In this document: one piece after another, positions 6,677-13,982 of the stretch
How positions within the stretch are numbered: the stretch's first letter is position 1
Layout of the letters: every line of letters begins with the position of its first letter
Assembly: GCA_948745425.1 (NCBI GenBank)
Contig: CAPZDM010000007.1
Span: 1-42,193 of the forward strand
Reading direction: 5' to 3'
DNA length: 42,193 bases
From: an uncultured Clostridia bacterium
GTDB taxonomy: Bacteria > Bacillota > Clostridia > TANB77 > CAG-508
Made by a program: the position numbers and the translations under genes
The notes under the pieces: generated by a model
Told to the model about the DNA's origin: nothing
Database searches by the model: none
Seen by the model: only the letters and a program-made list of their open reading frames with translations

Positions 6677-7138
6677 ATGGAAAGAAAAAGAGGATTTGAA
6701 ATAGCAAAAGGATTTGAAGACAAAGAAATTAATTTACCAGTTAGAAAAACTAAATACTCAGCAGGATATGATATAGAAGCAGCAGAGGACTGTGTAATAC
6801 CACCATTTAAAAAAGGAGATAAGCCATTTTTAGTAAAAACAGGATTAAAGGCATATATGCAAGGAGATGAATATTTAAAACTTTGTAATAGAAGTTCTAA
6901 TCCAGGAAAAAAAGGATTAATATTAGCAAATAGTATAGGAGTTGTAGACGCAGATTATTATGGAAATCCAGATAATGATGGACATATAATGTTCGCATTT
7001 TTCAATATAAAAAATGAAGACACAATAATAAAAAAAGGAGACTGTATAGGTCAAGCAATATTTGAAAAATTTCTAGTATCAGATGATGATATAGCAGATG
7101 GACAAAGGAAAGGGGGATTTGGTTCAACGAATAAATAG
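6677..7138 (+). CDS. dut: dUTP diphosphatase
   Basis: 153 residues, normal for a trimeric dUTPase. All five motifs are visible: SAGYDIEA (about 29-36), NRSSNPGKKG (about 75-84), GVVDADYYGNP (about 92-102), GDCIGQAIFEKF and the C-terminal RKGGFGSTNK that closes over the substrate. It hydrolyses dUTP to dUMP and pyrophosphate, keeping uracil out of DNA and supplying dTMP synthesis. AAAGGAA lies upstream of the ATG. It is probably co-transcribed with the nudix gene. Motif 2 has NPG where many bacterial enzymes have a different triplet, a common variant in Firmicutes and phages. Confidence 0.93.
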   Translation: MERKRGFEIAKGFEDKEINLPVRKTKYSAGYDIEAAEDCVIPPFKKGDKPFLVKTGLKAYMQGDEYLKLCNRSSNPGKKGLILANSIGVVDADYYGNPDNDGHIMFAFFNIKNEDTIIKKGDCIGQAIFEKFLVSDDDIADGQRKGGFGSTNK

Positions 7139-7157
7139 TAAACATAAAACTGAAAAT

Positions 7158-7186
7158 TTGCATTATTAGCAACAAAGTGGTATAAT
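7158..7186 (+). promoter_or_regulatory. Promoter of the two-helix membrane protein gene
   Basis: TTGCAT (7158-7163), 17 bases, TATAAT (7181-7186). The pattern (TTGCAW ... TGG TAYAAT ATA) is close to the promoter of the RpoA-CTD-like gene at 1137. Confidence 0.75.
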
Positions 7187-7271
7187 ATAATTAGTTTAAA
7201 AATCAGAAAACAGAGTCAAAATAGGGTTTATAATCCTTAGAATAGGCTCGGAAAAAATGGAGGAAAAGACT

Positions 7272-7793
7272 ATGACAACAAAAACTCTTCGGAAACTAAC
7301 AACTCAGGCTACAATTGCATTAATTGCAATGGTATTCTTAGGTCTTGCAATGTATGAGGAAATCAAAGTGTTATACACTTCTGTTTCTAAAGCACAAATA
7401 TTGCAAAGGCAAGGATCGCCGAGCTCAGAAATCAATGGAATAACTCTTCTGTGGTTCGTTATTCTTGGAGCAACTCTCTATGCGATATGTAAATGCGTAG
7501 AATATCTCTTTGGTAAAATTCAAGAAACAAGAAAAGTCAATAGTGTTCTTGCAGAGAGAGAAAGACAAAGAAAAATTGAAATTGAAAAAAGGAAAGCAAC
7601 AAGACAAGAAGATGAATCGGAAAGAAAATTAGATAGCTCAACATTACGTTATCTACTCATGGAAGGATTGAAGAAAAAATATAAAAGAATAAACATAACA
7701 GAAGAGAAATGGAAAGAAATTGAAGAGGACACCGAGAGTTTAGATGATGATGAACTTTTGGATTTAATACCCACAAAAGATTGGACTTGGTAA
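7272..7793 (+). CDS. Two-helix membrane protein with charged cytosolic tail
   Basis: 173 residues from ATG 7272; the ATG at 7257 lies within the GGAGG ribosome binding site. Two hydrophobic helices (about residues 13-28 and 57-76) are followed by a long highly charged coiled-coil-like stretch (ERERQRKIEIEKRK) and an acidic C-terminus with DDDELLDLIP. Not recognised. Codon use (CGG, CTC, GCG, CCG) differs from neighbouring genes and matches the 1233-1673 gene, suggesting a similar origin. Codon 7 is CGG (7290-7292); a +1 shift there would give a stop two codons later. The strong single-gene promoter and terminator make it a self-contained cassette. Confidence 0.6.
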   Translation: MTTKTLRKLTTQATIALIAMVFLGLAMYEEIKVLYTSVSKAQILQRQGSPSSEINGITLLWFVILGATLYAICKCVEYLFGKIQETRKVNSVLAERERQRKIEIEKRKATRQEDESERKLDSSTLRYLLMEGLKKKYKRINITEEKWKEIEEDTESLDDDELLDLIPTKDWTW

Positions 7794-7818
7794 ATACCAA
7801 GTTCAATCTTTTGTTTTC
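7776..7818 (+). terminator. Terminator overlapping the stop codon
   Basis: A long near-perfect stem (AAGATTGGACTTGG with CCAAGTTCAATCTT) surrounds the stop codon and ends in TTTTGTTTT. Confidence 0.85.
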
Positions 7819-7860
7819 TGTATAGAAAATAGCCATTATTATCCACCATTTCAATAGGTG

Positions 7861-7890
7861 TTGCCAAAAATTATATTAATATGTTATAAT
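7861..7890 (+). promoter_or_regulatory. Promoter of the GT8/acyltransferase cluster
   Basis: TTGCCA (7861-7866), 18 bases, TATAAT (7885-7890), about 50 bases before the first gene. Confidence 0.6.
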
Positions 7891-7941
7891 AAGAAATATT
7901 TTAGGGAAATTGTAAAAATATAGGGGAGAATAAACTTTAAA

Positions 7942-8790
7942 ATGATAAATTTACTTTTATGTGGAAATAAGAAGTTTTTTGATGGTGCCTTAACTCAACT
8001 AATATCAATTAAAAATAGAACAGAAGAGGCAATTAATTGTTATATATTTACTATGGATGCCTCAAGACTAAACAAAGAATATGTTTGTATAACTGATGAA
8101 CAAATAGAATTTTTAAATGATGTAGTAAAATCCAAGAATTCTGAAAGTCAAGTAACAAAAATAGATGTTACAGAAATGTATGAGAAAGAATTTTTAAATT
8201 GTGCTAATGAAAAGGCCTATTGCACACCATATACACTTTTAAGATTACTTGCAGATTTAATTCCAAACATGCCAGATAAACTATTATATTTAGACATAGA
8301 CATAATGGTAGGTAAAGACATCTCAATGTTGTATAATACTGATATTGAAAATTATGAATATGCAGCAGTAAGGGAGAAATATGGTAGTAAGCTAATAAGA
8401 CCTGATTATATAAATGCAGGAATGTTATTATTAAATATGAAAAAAATAAAAGAAACAAAATTATTAGAAAAAGCAAGAAAACTCATAAAAACAAAGAAAT
8501 TATTATTTGCTGATCAAGATGCTATATTTAGATCTACAACAGAAAAATTATTATTACCTAGAATATATAATGAACAATCAAGCTTTAATAGAAAAGATAC
8601 AGTAATATGTCACTTTTGTAAAAGATTATTGCTTTTTCCATATCCACGTATTGAAAACTATAAACAATGGAATGTAGAAGAAGTACATAGTGTTTTAAAA
8701 TGTCATTACTTTGATGATGACTTAGAAGAATATATAAACTTAAAAGGACAATTTGAACTAAAAGAAAAAGTAGTAATGATTAAGACATAA
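7942..8790 (+). CDS. Family 8 glycosyltransferase
   Basis: 282 residues, single GT8 domain. The metal- and nucleotide-sugar-binding DxD is DID at 118-120 within LLYLDIDIMV. Further GT8 landmarks are YINAGMLLLNM (about 156-166) and ADQDAIF. GT8 enzymes are retaining transferases using UDP-glucose, UDP-galactose or related donors; the acceptor is unknown. It is the first of three genes with a GT8-acyltransferase fusion and a separate acyltransferase, so a glycolipid or an acylated cell-surface glycan is the likely product class. It is shorter at the C-terminus than LPS-type members. No signal peptide, so cytosolic or membrane-peripheral. Confidence 0.88.
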   Translation: MINLLLCGNKKFFDGALTQLISIKNRTEEAINCYIFTMDASRLNKEYVCITDEQIEFLNDVVKSKNSESQVTKIDVTEMYEKEFLNCANEKAYCTPYTLLRLLADLIPNMPDKLLYLDIDIMVGKDISMLYNTDIENYEYAAVREKYGSKLIRPDYINAGMLLLNMKKIKETKLLEKARKLIKTKKLLFADQDAIFRSTTEKLLLPRIYNEQSSFNRKDTVICHFCKRLLLFPYPRIENYKQWNVEEVHSVLKCHYFDDDLEEYINLKGQFELKEKVVMIKT

Positions 8791-8846
8791 TTGTAATATT
8801 ACATATTAAAAGGAAAAAAGCTTATAAGGGGAAGGATATTTTAAAA

Positions 8847-10646
8847 ATGAACAAGGATAATAAAGTAATACCAATATTTTTTGCAGTAGATGATTGCTAT
8901 ATTCCATTTTTAGCAGTTGGGCTTGAATCTCTAGTAGAACACTCATCTGAAGAACACGAATATTTAATAAAAATCTTAAATACAAATGTAAGTGAAGAAA
9001 ACAAAAAGAGAATAAAGAAATATGAAAGAGAAAATATAAATATAGAATTTGTAGATTTAAACTATTACATAGATAAAGTAAAAGATAAATTATATACAAG
9101 AGACTATTATACAAAAACCACTTATTTTAGATTATTTTTGCCAGAATTATATCCACAATATGATAAAGTATTATATCTAGACAGTGACATCATAATATTA
9201 GAAGATATAGCTAATTTATATAATACAGATATTGGGAAGAATTTAGTTGGTGCAATTCCAGATGATATTATTCAAAATGGAAAAGAACTCCAAGAATATG
9301 TAGAAAAGGTAGTAGGAGTTGCAACATATAAGAAATATTTTAATGCTGGAATTCTTATAATGAATTTAGATGAACTTAGAAAGTTTAGATTTCAAGAAAA
9401 ATTTTTACATCTATTAGAAACAATAAAATTTTCAGTAGCACAAGACCAGGACTATTTAAATAGAATTTGTAAAGGTAGAGTAAAATATATAGACAATAGT
9501 TGGGATGTTATGCCAGCGCCAGGAAGAAATAAAAAAGACGAAGAACTAAAACTAATTCATTTTAATTTAACATATAAACCATGGCGTAGAGATGATGTTC
9601 CATATAAAGAATTTTTCTGGAAATATGCACAAAAAACAGAATTCTTTGAAGAAATACAAAGAATGAAAGAAAATTATACAGAAGCAGACAAATTTGCAGA
9701 TATGGAAACTGAGAAGAACCTTATAAATCTTGCAGTACAAGAATCAGAATGTGTAGGAGATGATAGGATAAAACACAAATCATTAATAGATGAAAATACT
9801 GCAGGCAAATCTAAAGAGAGATTAGAAATATTACAAAGAATAGAGAAATTAGAATTAGAAGGTAAATTTGATGTAGATGCAGAAAATGACCCACCAAATA
9901 TTGTATTAACACCAGACAAAGTTGATTATCTTAAAGAAAAAACAACAAGTAAATTGAAAACCATGGTAGCAAATACAGTAGCACAAAACTTTGCAAACGA
10001 AATGTTAAGAAAAAACAAACTAATAATAAAAGAAGTAAGAGGAATAGAAAACTTAGATAAAGTAAAAACAGGAGGAATAATAACCTGTAATCACTTTAAT
10101 CCATTTGATGCATTTACAGTAGAAATGGTATTTAAGAGAACAGAAAATGGAAAGCAAAAGAAACTATATAAGATTATTCGTGAAGGAAATTATACTAACT
10201 TTCCAGGATTTTATGGGTTTTTATTTAGAAACTGCTATACATTACCACTAAGCTCAAATAGAAAAACTATGGAGAACTTATTAAAATCTATCAAGAAAAT
10301 TCTAGATAACAAAGACTTTATACTAATTTATCCAGAGCAAAGTATGTGGTGGAACTATAAAAAACCAAAGCCATTAAAAGATGGAGCATTCAAATTTGCA
10401 GTAAAAAATGATGTTCCAATAATTCCTATATTCATAACAATGGAAGAAAGTGAAATAATTGGCGAAGATGGTTTCCCAATTATGGAATACTTTGTAAATA
10501 TAGAAAAACCAATATACAAAAATAAAGAATTAACAGACAAAGAAAATATTGAGCAAATGAGAGATAAAAACTTTGATATCTGGAAAGGTATCTATGAAGA
10601 GTTTTATGAGACTCCACTTAAATACACTACAAATGTAGTAAAATAA
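8847..10646 (+). CDS. GT8 glycosyltransferase fused to PlsC-like acyltransferase
   Basis: 599 residues. Residues 1-270 form a GT8 domain: IPIFFAVDDCY at the start, DxD as DSD at 112-114, FNAGILIMNL at about 165-174 and AQDQDYLN at 198-205. A charged linker (about 275-390) leads to an acyltransferase domain with the HX4D catalytic pair H416/D421 in NHFNPFD and the YPEQS block at 495-499, standing where other PlsC proteins have EGTRS. PlsC enzymes acylate lysophosphatidate or related hydroxyl acceptors. Fusing sugar and acyl transfer in one chain suggests sequential modification of one lipid-linked acceptor. The next gene encodes a second, divergent acyltransferase. No frameshift is seen at the junction. 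Confidence 0.85.
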   Translation: MNKDNKVIPIFFAVDDCYIPFLAVGLESLVEHSSEEHEYLIKILNTNVSEENKKRIKKYERENINIEFVDLNYYIDKVKDKLYTRDYYTKTTYFRLFLPELYPQYDKVLYLDSDIIILEDIANLYNTDIGKNLVGAIPDDIIQNGKELQEYVEKVVGVATYKKYFNAGILIMNLDELRKFRFQEKFLHLLETIKFSVAQDQDYLNRICKGRVKYIDNSWDVMPAPGRNKKDEELKLIHFNLTYKPWRRDDVPYKEFFWKYAQKTEFFEEIQRMKENYTEADKFADMETEKNLINLAVQESECVGDDRIKHKSLIDENTAGKSKERLEILQRIEKLELEGKFDVDAENDPPNIVLTPDKVDYLKEKTTSKLKTMVANTVAQNFANEMLRKNKLIIKEVRGIENLDKVKTGGIITCNHFNPFDAFTVEMVFKRTENGKQKKLYKIIREGNYTNFPGFYGFLFRNCYTLPLSSNRKTMENLLKSIKKILDNKDFILIYPEQSMWWNYKKPKPLKDGAFKFAVKNDVPIIPIFITMEESEIIGEDGFPIMEYFVNIEKPIYKNKELTDKENIEQMRDKNFDIWKGIYEEFYETPLKYTTNVVK

Positions 10647-10650
10647 TATA

Positions 10651-10677
10651 TTAGAGGCACGGTACACCGTGCCCTTT
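10651..10677 (+). repeat. GTAGGGGCAC-family hairpin repeat
   Basis: AGAGGCACGGT-AC-ACCGTGCCCT contains a perfect 8-bp stem (10656-10663 with 10666-10673) followed by TTT. One of several dispersed copies; it may also act as a weak terminator or attenuator between the two acyltransferase genes. Confidence 0.65.
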
Positions 10678-10716
10678 AAAACAGAAAAATAATCAAATCC
10701 GAAGAAAGGCAATAAA

Positions 10717-11493
10717 ATGGAAGAAAAAAGAACAATCTATTATACAGATGAACTAAATGATGAATTTTCAACTGCCAAAATTACGCCAATTAAAATAGAC
10801 AAAAACTATAAATATAATAAAAATTCATTATGGGATTTATGCTCATTAATAGTACAAAATGTATTAAGTATGCCAATAAAAGTAGGATATGCTAAAATAA
10901 AATTTAAAATCCAATATATAGGCAAAGATAAACTAAAGAAATATAGAAACCAAGGATATTTTGTATATGTAAATCATACACAAGCATTTGCTGATACTTT
11001 CATACCAAGTATAGCAATTTATCCAAAGAGAAACTTTTTAATAGTAAATCCAGAAAATATATCTATGAAATTTTCAAAAAATATTATTGAAATGCTAGGT
11101 GCGATACCAGTTCCAGGAGATAGAGAATCAATGAAAAATTTTCTAGACATAATAAAAAAACATATAAAAAAGGGGCATTCCATAACAATATATCCAGAAG
11201 CCCATATATGGCCATATTACACAAAAATAAGACCATTTAAACCTGTATCTTTTGAATATCCAGTAGACCTAAAAAAACCTGTATTCTGTATGACAAATAC
11301 ATATCAAAGTTATGGAAAAAATAGTGATAAAATAAAAATAGTTACATATATTGATGGACCATTTTTTGCAAATGAAGACTTATCAAAAAAAGAGCAAAAA
11401 CAAGACTTGAGAGATAGAGTATATAATTGTATGGTAGATAGAAGTAAAAACAGCAATATTGAATACATAAAATATATTAAAACAACGGAATAA
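10717..11493 (+). CDS. PlsC-family acyltransferase-like protein
   Basis: 258 residues. The acyltransferase fold is indicated by YFVYVNHTQAFAD (about 81-93) with a His-Asp pair spaced HX5D (H87, D93) rather than the canonical HX4D, and by IYPEAHIWP (158-166) in place of the EGTRS block. I believe this spacing occurs in a Firmicutes subgroup, but the activity and acceptor are unknown. It follows the GT8-acyltransferase fusion after a 70-base gap containing a hairpin repeat, and likely belongs to the same lipid or glycan pathway. One short hydrophobic region near residues 40-57 may attach it to the membrane. Confidence 0.75.
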   Translation: MEEKRTIYYTDELNDEFSTAKITPIKIDKNYKYNKNSLWDLCSLIVQNVLSMPIKVGYAKIKFKIQYIGKDKLKKYRNQGYFVYVNHTQAFADTFIPSIAIYPKRNFLIVNPENISMKFSKNIIEMLGAIPVPGDRESMKNFLDIIKKHIKKGHSITIYPEAHIWPYYTKIRPFKPVSFEYPVDLKKPVFCMTNTYQSYGKNSDKIKIVTYIDGPFFANEDLSKKEQKQDLRDRVYNCMVDRSKNSNIEYIKYIKTTE

Positions 11494-11494
11494 T

Positions 11495-11562
11495 TGGAAA
11501 TGGAAATGGGGACGGTTCTCTTTTCCAATTTTTCGGAAATTGGGACGGTTCTCTTTTCCACA
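11495..11562. repeat. G-rich GGGACGGTTCTCTTTTCC repeat (copy 1)
   Basis: Two units each carry GGGACGGTTCTCTTTTCC, with GGAAA arms that can pair with TTTCC. The same family recurs at 17371-17481 and 31575-31684. It resembles the REP-like palindromes I associate with Y1 (RAYT) transposases in Firmicutes; no such gene is in the window. Confidence 0.7.
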
Positions 11563-11570
11563 CTTCACAC

Positions 11571-11599
11571 TTTACAAGTTTTTTTGAATATGATATAAT
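11571..11599 (+). promoter_or_regulatory. Promoter of the OLE-like RNA
   Basis: TTTACA (11571-11576), 17 bases, TATAAT (11594-11599); transcription would start near 11606. Confidence 0.8.
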
Positions 11600-11605
11600 G
11601 ACGCC

Positions 11606-12175
11606 GATGGTGCATTATTCTAGTCATACTTTTTATTACGAGGGTGGGGCTAAAAATCCACTAAAGGGCACACCGTTGAAACTTTGTATATTTGCGCGAA
11701 ATGCCAGTTTTGTGTATTTATATAAAGGAAAGAAAGTAGGGTAATATATAATGGCATATATAAATCCCCTATTTTCATTGAGACTTAAATAATTACAATT
11801 TAAGTGTAACCTATGTTGAGTGCCAAGACACAAAATACATAGCGTAGCCTGTCTTGAGTGAAAGTACTGGGAGTAATTAAAAATTGGTTATGAAATTACG
11901 ATTGCAAAAGAGACTAGTAATAAAACAAAGTATGTTAAGGAAAACTTCTAGAATGTTTGCTAAATCGCATGAAAATCTAGGGATTAAGGTACGGACTTAA
12001 GTGGCGATCTGGTGTTCATCAACACATTCAGTGCTTATTACTTGTAATAAGCTATAGTGGAGGTGAATATTTCCTTTAAACGGAAACGGCTTTGTAGTAA
12101 TGCAAAGTAGGAAATAGAGAAATTCTACTAGACCTAAACCGTAAAATTTACTTAGATTTTTACCATCATTCGAAG
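11606..12175 (+). ncRNA. ole: Probable OLE RNA (ornate, large, extremophilic)
   Basis: About 570 bases with no gene lie between a good promoter and the oapA-like gene. The region is clearly less AT-rich than other spacers and full of short complementary segments. Landmarks are GGGTGGGGCTAAAAATCC (from 11642), GGGCACACCG and GCGCGAAATGCCAG. OLE RNAs are about 600 nt, found in anaerobic Firmicutes, and encoded directly upstream of the membrane protein OapA, which binds them and localises them to the membrane; they are linked to stress and Mg2+ responses. Size, position and partner gene all fit. I have not matched a covariance model, so the call rests on context plus remembered motifs. An unrelated structured leader is the alternative. 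Confidence 0.75.
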
Positions 12176-12179
12176 AAAT

Positions 12180-12210
12180 GTAGGGGCACATTGCATGTGC
12201 CCTAAAAAAA
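12180..12210 (+). repeat. GTAGGGGCAC-family repeat between OLE RNA and oapA
   Basis: GTAGGGGCACATTGCATG followed by TGCCC (12180-12202) forms a GGGCAC...GTGCCC hairpin with an A-rich tail just before the oapA ribosome binding site. It could separate the RNA from its downstream mRNA. Confidence 0.7.
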
Positions 12211-12233
12211 TAGTTATCAAGGAGTGAAATACA

Positions 12234-12768
12234 TTGCAAAAAAAAGGAGATTCGAAAATCAAGTGGGTAATACAAGCATTTTGCTTGACGTTTTTTTTAT
12301 CATTACTAATGTCTTACATAACAACAAATGGAATATCAAACTTAAACATAGTAGTAGCAGTATTAATACTTATTTTAGTAATTTTTATAGGAATAATAAC
12401 AGACATAATTGGTGTTGCAGTAACTGTAGCAGATGAAGCAGAATTTCATGCAAAAGCAAGTAAGAAAATAAAGGGCTCAAAAACATCTATAAAGCTAATA
12501 AGAAATGCATCAATAGTAGCTAATATATGTGCAGATGTAATAGGAGATGTATGTGGAGTTTTAAGTGGTGCAATAAGTGCAATGATTACTGCAAAACTAA
12601 CACGGAAGCTATGGTTTGCCAGAAAGTATACAATTTTTAATAAGTGCAGTAGTAGCATCAATGACAGTAGGAGGAAAAGCAATAGGAAAAAATATTGCAA
12701 ACAGTAACTCAACTAAAATTGTAAATATTGTAGGTTTAATAATGAGCAAAATAATAAAAGAACATTAA
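12234..12768 (+). pseudogene. oapA: OapA-like OLE-RNA-binding membrane protein, +1 shift at CGG
   Basis: It starts at TTG 12234, 8 bases after AAGGAGTG. Helices lie at about 11-28, 37-60 and 92-120, with a conserved basic/polar stretch VADEAEFHAKASKKIKGSK between the second and third. DVIGDVCG (101-108) contains Asp-x-x-Gly pairs; I recall a D/G pair of that spacing as functionally important in Bacillus halodurans OapA. The 0 frame derails after ACA at CGG (12603-12605) and ends at 12707. Skipping the C gives GGA AGC TAT and a natural hydrophobic C-terminus (FLISAVVASMTVGGKAIGKN) ending at 12768, 177 residues in total. Either a frameshift mutation or artefact, or +1 recoding at CGG as in cwlD and the yafQ-like gene. 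A terminator follows. Confidence 0.75.
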
Positions 12769-12790
12769 AGTGTTCTTTTATTATTTTACT
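12756..12790 (+). terminator. Terminator after oapA
   Basis: AAAAGAACA / TGTTCTTTT stem, 6-base loop, then TATTATTTT. It overlaps the restored stop codon, which supports 12768 as the true gene end. Confidence 0.85.
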
Positions 12791-12818
12791 TATACCAAAA
12801 CATTTTTTCGCTAAATCA

Positions 12819-12848
12819 TTGACAACGCCTATATAATTAATATATAAT
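12819..12848 (+). promoter_or_regulatory. Promoter of the nuclease/ATPase pair
   Basis: TTGACA (12819-12824), 18 bases, TATAAT (12843-12848), 35 bases before the start. Confidence 0.7.
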
Positions 12849-12883
12849 ATTAAAAATAAAAGAGATAACACAGGAGGAAATCA

Positions 12884-13957
12884 ATGAAAATTATCCATTG
12901 TAGTGATTTGCATTTAGATTCAAAAATGGAAGCGAATTTAGACAAAGAAAAAGCAAAACAAAGAAAAAATGAAATATTATTAAGCTTTCAAAACATGATA
13001 GAATATGCAAAAGAAAATGATGTAAAAGTAATAATTATAGCAGGAGACTTATTTGATAAAAATAAGATATCAGTAAAAGCAAAAAACATTGTAAGAGATG
13101 CAATAATAGCCAATTCTAATATAGACTTCATATATCTAAAGGGAAATCATGATGAACAAGACATTATAGAAGGTGAGATACCAAATAACCTTAAACTATT
13201 CAATGGATATAATTGGACATCATATAGATACGAAAATATTGTAATATCTGGAATAGAGCTTGGAAAAAAAGACAATTATGAAATATATAAATCATTAATG
13301 CTAAATCAAGGGGACTTTAACATTGTAGTTTTACATGGACAAGAAGCAAATTACATTGACAAAAAAGACAAAACAGAAATAATAAATCTAAAAGAACTAA
13401 AAAATAAAAACATAGATTACCTAGCATTAGGACATATTCACAAATACAAAATGGAAAGTTTAGATAACAGGGGAATATATTGTTACTCTGGCTGTTTAGA
13501 AGGTAGAGGATTTGATGAATGTGGAGATAAAGGATTTGTATTATTAGATATAGAGGGAAATAAAATAAACACGGAATTTATAAAGAATTCAACAAGAAAC
13601 CTAGAAGAAATAGAAGTTGATATATCAAATACAATGACAACCACAGAAGTAAAGCAAAAAATTGATGAAAAAATAAAAGAAATACCTAAAGAAAATTTAG
13701 TAAAGATAGTACTTGTAGGAAAAGTAAATATAAATTCAGAAAGAGATATAGACTATTTATTAAAAATATATAATGATAGATTTTACTTTATAAAAATATA
13801 TGATAAAACCACTTTAAAAATTAACTATTTAGATTATGAAAATGATGCATCTTTAAAAGGAGAATTCATTAGAATGGTTTTAAGTGAGGACTTAGAAGAA
13901 GAAGAAAAAAAAGAGATAATAATTACAGGTATTAATGCATTATCAGGTCAAATGTAA
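12884..13957 (+). CDS. YhaO/SbcD-like DNA repair metallophosphoesterase
   Basis: 357 residues. The calcineurin-like phosphoesterase motifs are in order: CSDLHLD (6-12), GDLFD (about 54-58), GNHDE (about 86-90), LHGQEA (about 149) and LGHIHKY (about 182-188), giving the two-metal site of SbcD/Mre11-type nucleases. A C-terminal region of about 120 residues lacks motifs, as in YhaO. Such proteins pair with an SMC-like ATPase to process DNA ends; the next gene, 25 bases downstream, encodes one. CAGGAGG precedes the ATG by 5 bases. Confidence 0.88.
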   Translation: MKIIHCSDLHLDSKMEANLDKEKAKQRKNEILLSFQNMIEYAKENDVKVIIIAGDLFDKNKISVKAKNIVRDAIIANSNIDFIYLKGNHDEQDIIEGEIPNNLKLFNGYNWTSYRYENIVISGIELGKKDNYEIYKSLMLNQGDFNIVVLHGQEANYIDKKDKTEIINLKELKNKNIDYLALGHIHKYKMESLDNRGIYCYSGCLEGRGFDECGDKGFVLLDIEGNKINTEFIKNSTRNLEEIEVDISNTMTTTEVKQKIDEKIKEIPKENLVKIVLVGKVNINSERDIDYLLKIYNDRFYFIKIYDKTTLKINYLDYENDASLKGEFIRMVLSEDLEEEEKKEIIITGINALSGQM

Positions 13958-13982
13958 AATATAAAAAAGGATTGAGAGATAA

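Noticed and set aside
12224..12436. Overlapping 70-codon frame at the start of oapA
   Set aside because: It overlaps the oapA frame, which has the ribosome binding site, membrane helices and family features; this frame is asparagine/serine-rich shadow sequence.
12603..12605. Simple codon reassignment of CGG (for example to Trp) instead of a frameshift
   Set aside because: Whatever residue CGG encodes, the 0 frame still loses homology and stops early; only a +1 shift restores oapA, cwlD and the yafQ-like gene.
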